NCBI GenBank assembly: GCA_027475525.1
Contig: JAMWFC010000117.1
Coordinates: 3,024,183 to 3,088,182 of the forward strand
Reading direction: 5' to 3'
Origin: Macrolepiota albuminosa
Taxonomy: Eukaryota > Basidiomycota > Agaricomycetes > Agaricales > Agaricaceae
DNA length: 64,000 bases
Part shown: positions 59,065 to 64,000 of the stretch, piece after piece
Numbering within the stretch: the stretch's first letter is position 1
How the letters are laid out: every line of letters starts with the position of its first letter
The notes under the pieces: model-generated
Told to the model about the DNA's origin: nothing
Databases searched by the model: none
The model's input: only the letters and a program-made list of their open reading frames with translations
Position numbers and translations under genes: made by a program

Positions 59065-60840
59065 ATGTCTTTCCATGTTCCAACTCCGCCCCCTGTTCCA
59101 TCTCATGAAGCTCAAGACGCCGCCTCCACCTATATCGAAAAGGCAAACAGGTTTGTTAGGCGCATTGAGGGTGTGGGTGTGGAGGTGCCTCCAAACTTGA
59201 TTGTTGCCATGATGAAGCTGTTGGAATGCTGGTATGAGGTACGCATTCTTGGCGTAGGGTGGGATAGGAAGATCGAGGTGCAGGAGTGGTGCCGAGCCCG
59301 CTATGTTGACAATCGTGGTGCCAACTGGTTAGTGCCGTTTTCTCGCTTTGTAAGTGCTTTTAGTCCTTGCCGTGTCGCTAGCTGATTGAGTTGCCAGGCG
59401 CCTCCTCCCGTCCCAACGATTGAGGACAAGTTGGAGGATATTCTGTCTGGTGCCTTGCCGATGATGGTAAGCATGCCTGCAGCAGAGTGAGTATTCCTAA
59501 CCCATTCCTTTGACTTAGCTTTGGTCTGATTTATCGCCTCATAGTAAACAGGAGGTGTTGGTGCCCTTAGCGCGCATGCAGGTGGAAGAGGAGATCGTGG
59601 CAAAGCAAGAGGAGGTTTCCCAAGACACCCGTGAGATTACCAGGGCGCTAGAGGAGCGAGAGAGAGTGGCAGCATTGGCAGCAGAGATGGAGGACGTTGC
59701 TGCGGGGAAGGCGCCTGCTGCCAAAAGGCAGGCGACTGAGAAATCTGGTAAGGTAGGTCACGCCAGCAGCACCTTGAGCCCAGTGTTGCCGGCTAGCAAG
59801 TCGGGCTCGCCGAGGAAGCCGGTAGGTGCTTCCAAACGCAAGGTAAGTGCTAATTTTGCTTGCCATTGCCGACGGTCACTAACGACATCTGCAGAGTCGC
59901 AAGGCGGCTCCTCAATACGTGGTGAGTGGTATTTTCTTTTTGGCCTGGAATTACTAAGTTTCTGTAGGCGCCAACACAAAGTTCCTTTGACAACAAGGAG
60001 CTGAAAGGCTTGCTTTTGCCGTGTCAGGAGGAGGCCGTTCTTGATGAGGGGCAAGAGGCCGAGGTCGTGATAGAGGAGATGAAGGGAAAACAGACTGTTT
60101 CCCTGGTGACCTGGCAGGCTTTTAAGGAGGCGTGGGGAGCAGTAAGTAACTTTTCTGTCTCCTTGAGTTTCTTACTAACTCTTAGCGCTAGTGTGACAAG
60201 TGCTGGGCGAATAACAACCCAGAAGGCTGCTGGTTTCTGACTGGGGCCCAGCCTTGCTATTGCTGTGGTGCTCTCAAGTGCGCTTGCACTATTGATGGGG
60301 CCAAGAGTTGCGAGCGTGGCGGCGCGCCAGATGCCCTCGTTGAGAAAATGTTTTCCTGCGCTGTCTTGGTAAGGAGGGCTAGGGAGTTTGTGGAGGAGCA
60401 GAAGAAGAAGGTCGCTGCCGGTGGTATGGCAGCCATTGGACGTGCCTCCTTGGCATTGCCGACACGCCAAGGAGATGGGACGGAAACAGTCGGCCAATGA
60501 GGCGCTGGAGAGTGCCAAGGGACTTCAGTTCCAGAAAAACAACAAGCCCCTTCCCCAAGCAAAGGGAAGGGCAAAGCAAAGCGCCCTCGTATGGTATCAT
60601 CGTTGCCTTCCCCCTCGCCAGCTTCAAAGGACACCAAAATGGCCGACTTGGAGAAGGCCTTAGCGGCGAGTCGCCTGCCTCCTCAAGATCCTGAGGCAGG
60701 CCCAAGTGGCCTTTTGTCACCTATCCATTTGGCGGCGAGGTCCCTTGGCGAGGAGCAGGAGGTGGGTGATCGGGAAGCTCTTGGCGACTTAGCGCCTCAA
60801 GAGGAGCGGGAAGACGCTGATGACGCCCAAATTGCGCCAA
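59065..60840 (+). CDS. Unknown Cys-rich protein gene carried between LTR-like repeats, first part
   Basis: I do not recognise this family. ATG at 59065 directly follows repeat A. Exons with GT-AG introns: 59065-59349 (MSFHVPTPPPVPSHEAQ, RFVRRIEGVGVEVPP, 95 codons), 59398-59466, 59552 to about 59747, then short exons near 59800-59840 and 59895-59920, 59968-60140, and 60194 to about 60370. A helical, charged part (ITRALEERERVAALAAEM) is followed by a cysteine cluster: CDKCW, EGCW, PCYCC, KCAC, KSC, at least ten Cys in about 45 residues, perhaps zinc-binding. Then a Lys-rich stretch (KGKAKRPRM) and an acidic end whose last codons overlap the start of repeat C. The last two exon joins are uncertain. 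Spliceosomal introns inside a mobile-looking unit are unusual. Confidence 0.6.
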
Positions 60841-61960
60841 GGTGCACTATCACTAGTACAGCTACTTAGTCAATATAGCTTTGGGCGTGCTAAGTATGGG
60901 AGAGAGTCCCGGACAGGTCCCAGAGAACGCACAGTAGGCAAGAGGTTGGTGGTAAGGAAAAGGGGAGATTGGCGCTTATGTAAGGCCCAAAAATGCGGCA
61001 AGAGTATGCTAAAAATCACAAATGAAAGGTGCTAAGAGGCGCGGAAAAGAGTCGCCAAGGAAAAGCGCTAAGGAGCGCGGGAGAGAGTTGCCAGGGAAAG
61101 GCGCTAAGGAGCACGGGAGAGAGTTGCCAGGGAAAGGCGCTAAGGAGCACGAGAGAGAGTCGCTAAGGAAAGGCGCTAAGGAGCACGAGAGAGAGAGTCG
61201 CCAAGGAAAGGCGCTAAGGAGCACGAGAGAGAGTCGCCAAGGAAAGGTGCTAAGAGACACTGTAAAGAGGTCACTAAGAGGTGCTAAGTGTTAGCACCTA
61301 AAAGAGATGATAAAATGACAAGATTGCTTAGCAGATCTAAGCACAAATGCCTTGCCGTAGTTGCAAGGCACTAAGAGATTGCAGACAGAAAGGGTGAGAG
61401 AGAACTAAAGCAGAGTCCCCTTGCCGACACGGTCAACAAAAGGTAGTCTGTTGCGTAGGGTGACCAAAATGTTGGGATACAATCCCTACTGCCAAATTGA
61501 TTGTGTACTACTAACAAAAAGTAAGTATTTATATGTAAGTAAATGCCCTGAATTAAACTATATGGTGAAAAAGTCCACAATCATGCTGTCAGTCTGAGTC
61601 GGCAAGAAGCTAAGCGACGTCAGGTGCTAAGGTGAAACTCCAAGCTGTCTGTCATAAAATACTTCATCATTCCTGCTGCCACTGGCTAAGAGCATCATGG
61701 GTGCCAAGTGTCTGTGTCCGTGTATGGCCCTGAAGGGTGAGTGGCAAGGTGCAGCAAGGTGTCAAGAGGAGTGCTAAGAATAGATGGTGCCATAAAGAGT
61801 GGTCCTGGAGTAATTAGAGGCTCCAGCTGCGAGTTATTAACATAAAAATATGCAAAAATTAGCCCCTGGAGCGCTAAGACGTGCCACTCCTGGTGGTCCC
61901 AGTGTGCCAATGTGAGGTGCTTGTGTTGGTGCTATCCATGGTCATCTATAATGGGAGCTC
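60817..61960 (+). repeat. Diverged third copy (C) of the LTR-like repeat, inside the gene
   Basis: Begins with the same GCTGATGACGCCCAAA as copy B and shares GGTCCCAGAGAACGC, a GTCTAAGC/GCCTTGCCGTAG block and a GCGACGTCAGG block in the same order, but with many differences and an internal 36-bp minisatellite. It separates the two coding parts at 59065-60840 and 61985-62643. Confidence 0.6.
61035..61255. repeat. 36-bp minisatellite, about six units
   Basis: The unit has the form CACGAGAGAGAGTCGCCAAG followed by GAAAGGCGCTAAGGAG, with small variations and one 2-bp insertion. Since 36 is divisible by three, both strands stay open through it (12-residue repeats such as KGAKEHERES), which explains the open frames here without implying a gene. 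Confidence 0.9.
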
Positions 61961-61984
61961 ATCAACGCCCCCGCAGACGTTGAA

Positions 61985-62643
61985 ATGGGGGATGATTCCA
62001 GGAAGAAGGCAGAGGGGGCGGCAACGGAAGGGGATGAAGACGCCGAAGGGGAGGAAGAAGAAACCTTGGCAACACAGTGCGAAGATGGCGGGGAGGAAAC
62101 ATTGGCAAAGGAGGTGGTAGGGGGAGAGGAGACAGCGGCAGGAGTTGCCCAGGAGGAGCCTGAGTGGCGGTAGCTACCGCCTTACGGTAACGTCGCCCCC
62201 TGGGAGGTGTCAGACCCCGAGGATGTTGCCGGATTGGAACCGAGGTGCTCCATAATCGCCAGGGTTAATCCTGCCTGGACCCCTCAGCCACAACTGACAG
62301 TTACTGACGACGCCTTCCAGTGGCTGGGGCAAGACCTCATTTACCCGGTCATAGCGCTTAACCCTCACAACATGCTGGAGCGGTACTCGAGAAGGGCGGC
62401 AACGATGGAGTCGTCAATGGAGCGGGAACGGGAACGAGTCCGAGGTCAGCTGATGGCGCTGAGGTTGCGCTACTCCAACTTGGGTCGCAGCCTGCATGTT
62501 CTGCATGATTACCAAGCGGATTGCCAAGCTGCTATGGATTGGCAGGCCGCCAACAATATCTTGCTGGGTGACCTGCTTTCCCTTTGCGATTCCTCCTTGC
62601 TGGTTACCAACAACTCCTTATCAATGGACAATATAAGCGAGTA
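61985..62643 (+). CDS. Second coding part, acidic and coiled-coil C-terminus of the unknown protein
   Basis: Open frames on the plus strand: an acidic run (61985-62173; GEEEETLATQCEDGGEETLA) ending in TAG, then a frame to 62644 with PEDVAGLEPRCSIIARVNP and a heptad-like helix (RYSRRAATMESSMERERE, ALRLRYSNLGRSLHVLHDYQ). It probably belongs to the gene at 59065-60840, split by repeat C, but it could be the remnant of a neighbouring unit. The stop between the two frames and the missing start suggest it is not intact. Confidence 0.5.
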
Positions 62644-62929
62644 AATAGACCTTAGCGTAGATAGGCCGTTTATGTATATTTCTTTGTTATCGTTTCCTTT
62701 TTATATATTTTGCCGTTTTCTTGCTGAGTGGAAGAATTAAGTCCAGTCTGAGTTAGCGAACCAGCACAGGGTAAGTCAAGTAAGGCAAAGGGAAGATGAG
62801 CGGTAAGCATTTTTAAGGTAGGTGCCAGCAAGAGGAGAAGTAGGTGAGGGACTTAGACAAATTTTGAGGAAAAAGGGAAACACTCAGTAAATCATCATAG
62901 CGAAAAACCCTTGGCGAGAGTTGCGCTGA
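62644..62929. other. Short 3' flank before repeat B
   Basis: 286 bp, T-rich at first, with no coding signal. Likely the 3' untranslated end of the gene unit. Confidence 0.4.
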
Positions 62930-64000
62930 TGACGCCCAAAGTTTGGTCAGCAACAAATGTAACAATAGTGTTACCGTACCAAGAGTTTGCGTTGGGCGCA
63001 CTATAAGTGATGTGAGGAGTCCCAGGCAGGTCCCAGAGAACGCGCCTGTGAAAATGGGTAAAAGTCGGTAAGGGAGTCGGCAAGTGTAAAGCGCTAAGGT
63101 AAAGCGCCTATGAAAGAGCGGTAAGCGAACACGGCAATGTGAGCGGCAAGAGCACAGTATGCTTAGCGAGGTCTAAGCGTTGATGATGCCTGCCGTAATT
63201 GCAAGGCACGAGTATGTCGAGTATTGGCGAACGTCTGCAACTGCCGATGAGTTCAACGTTGCCGACCGTAGCGTAAATGAGCTCTTGAGCGTAAGGGAGA
63301 CTGAAGAAAGGAGAGTAGTGAACTCTGGTCTATTGTTCGATTGATTATCCTCTATGTACAAGTCGGTAAGTACTTTTATACTACAATGAGTTCGCCGTCG
63401 CCAGTGGCTAATGATGCCAGAGTGCGGTAAACTAGAAAATTTCAAAGGGGTAGCTCCAACGGTTTCAGATCTCTACCGTCCATTCAAGAGCCTTAGCGAC
63501 GCCAGGCGACAGATCGCGAAGCTAAACCATCACTCCATCACCCTTCTGTCTGTCAGAGTACCTAAGCGATGTCAGGCGCCAAATCGAGACGCTAAGCGGT
63601 GTCAAACGCCAAGGTCAAACGCCAAGCTGTCCGTCAGTTCTTGATAGATCATCAGGCTTCTCGCTAAGCGCTGTTGTTAGTGACTGATGCCATCTGTCAG
63701 TTGTCATTCTGTCTGCCGATCGGCGCTATCACTGATTGGATCTGCTTCTTGCCGTGTCCGGCTGTCAGGAATGGCTTAAAATAGGTAGAACACGTGCGCT
63801 AAGTTCAGAACGAGTGCGGCAAGATTTCCGGAGCCGGTGCCGAGCCTGCCGTCGCCTGCCATTGATGTGCTGATCCTGTATGGGGTCCTATCATCTCCCC
63901 CCAACTGAAAAATTGACTGTCCTCAGTCACCAAATATGGTTACCGTTACCGCTTTTGTGACAGGTGGTCCGTGCGTTCTTGAGATTTTGTTTATAGTCCT
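62930..64000 (+). repeat. LTR-like direct repeat, copy B (cut by the window end)
   Basis: Starts TGATGACGCCCAAAGTTTGG and parallels copy A along its whole length to the last base of the window (GTTTATAGTCCT matches the text near 59000). The orientation is the same as A, so A and B flank 59065-62643 as direct repeats. Confidence 0.85.

Noticed and set aside
61009..61294. ORFs on both strands with 12-residue repeats
   Set aside because: Explained by a 36-bp minisatellite, which keeps frames open on both strands; not evidence of a gene.
58000..64000. CRISPR-like array in the repetitive right end
   Set aside because: Repeats are not separated by unique spacers of constant size, and the sequence is eukaryotic nuclear DNA.

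Overview
The window looks like nuclear DNA of a mushroom-forming basidiomycete (Agaricomycetes). Genes are cut by many short introns (about 45-65 bp), neighbours are often divergently paired, the conserved proteins read like agaric orthologues, and the retroelements are of kinds common in Agaricomycetes.

Left arm, 1-30.5 kb, is gene-rich. In order: a PRIB/PrtT-like Zn2Cys6 transcription factor (minus, runs off the left edge), a Cdc4-like F-box/WD40 ubiquitin-ligase adaptor, a PPIL1-like cyclophilin head-to-head with D-aminoacyl-tRNA deacylase, a Ynd1-like Golgi apyrase, the ERMES subunit Mdm12, the Elongator subunit Elp3 head-to-head with the nuclease FAN1, a tRNA-Ser(AGA), a P4-ATPase lipid flippase, septin Cdc10 and a second tRNA-Ser(AGA).

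Middle, 30.5-48.7 kb, is accessory DNA. A degraded many-exon membrane-protein gene (DUF6534-like) is followed by an internally deleted Ty3/gypsy relic. Next is a 5'-truncated LINE flanked by a 16-bp target duplication. An 11.0-kb Ty3/gypsy chromovirus (identical-length 234-bp LTRs) has jumped into the LINE reading frame. This chromovirus has an extra ORF of about 1,000 codons downstream of pol. Its stop codons are mostly TGA where CGA is expected.

Right arm, 48.7-64 kb: a third tRNA-Ser(AGA), the clathrin adaptor AP-2 mu subunit divergent from a CE16/GDSL esterase, then a Ty1/copia element truncated in its reverse transcriptase by an LTR. The last 6 kb is an unfamiliar composite. It has two copies of an LTR-like repeat of about 1 kb (the second cut by the window end) flanking an intron-containing gene for a cysteine-rich, coiled-coil protein. 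A diverged third copy of the repeat, carrying a 36-bp minisatellite, interrupts the gene.

One technical feature affects many annotations. Thirteen places carry an exact head-to-tail duplication of exactly 77 bp of otherwise unrelated sequence. Ten lie in the first 11.3 kb. This looks like unmerged k-mer overlaps between assembly contigs (k=77). Genes broken by them (transcription factor, F-box protein, apyrase, retroelement pol and gag) should be read with one copy removed; in three cases 76 rather than 77 bases must be removed to restore frame.
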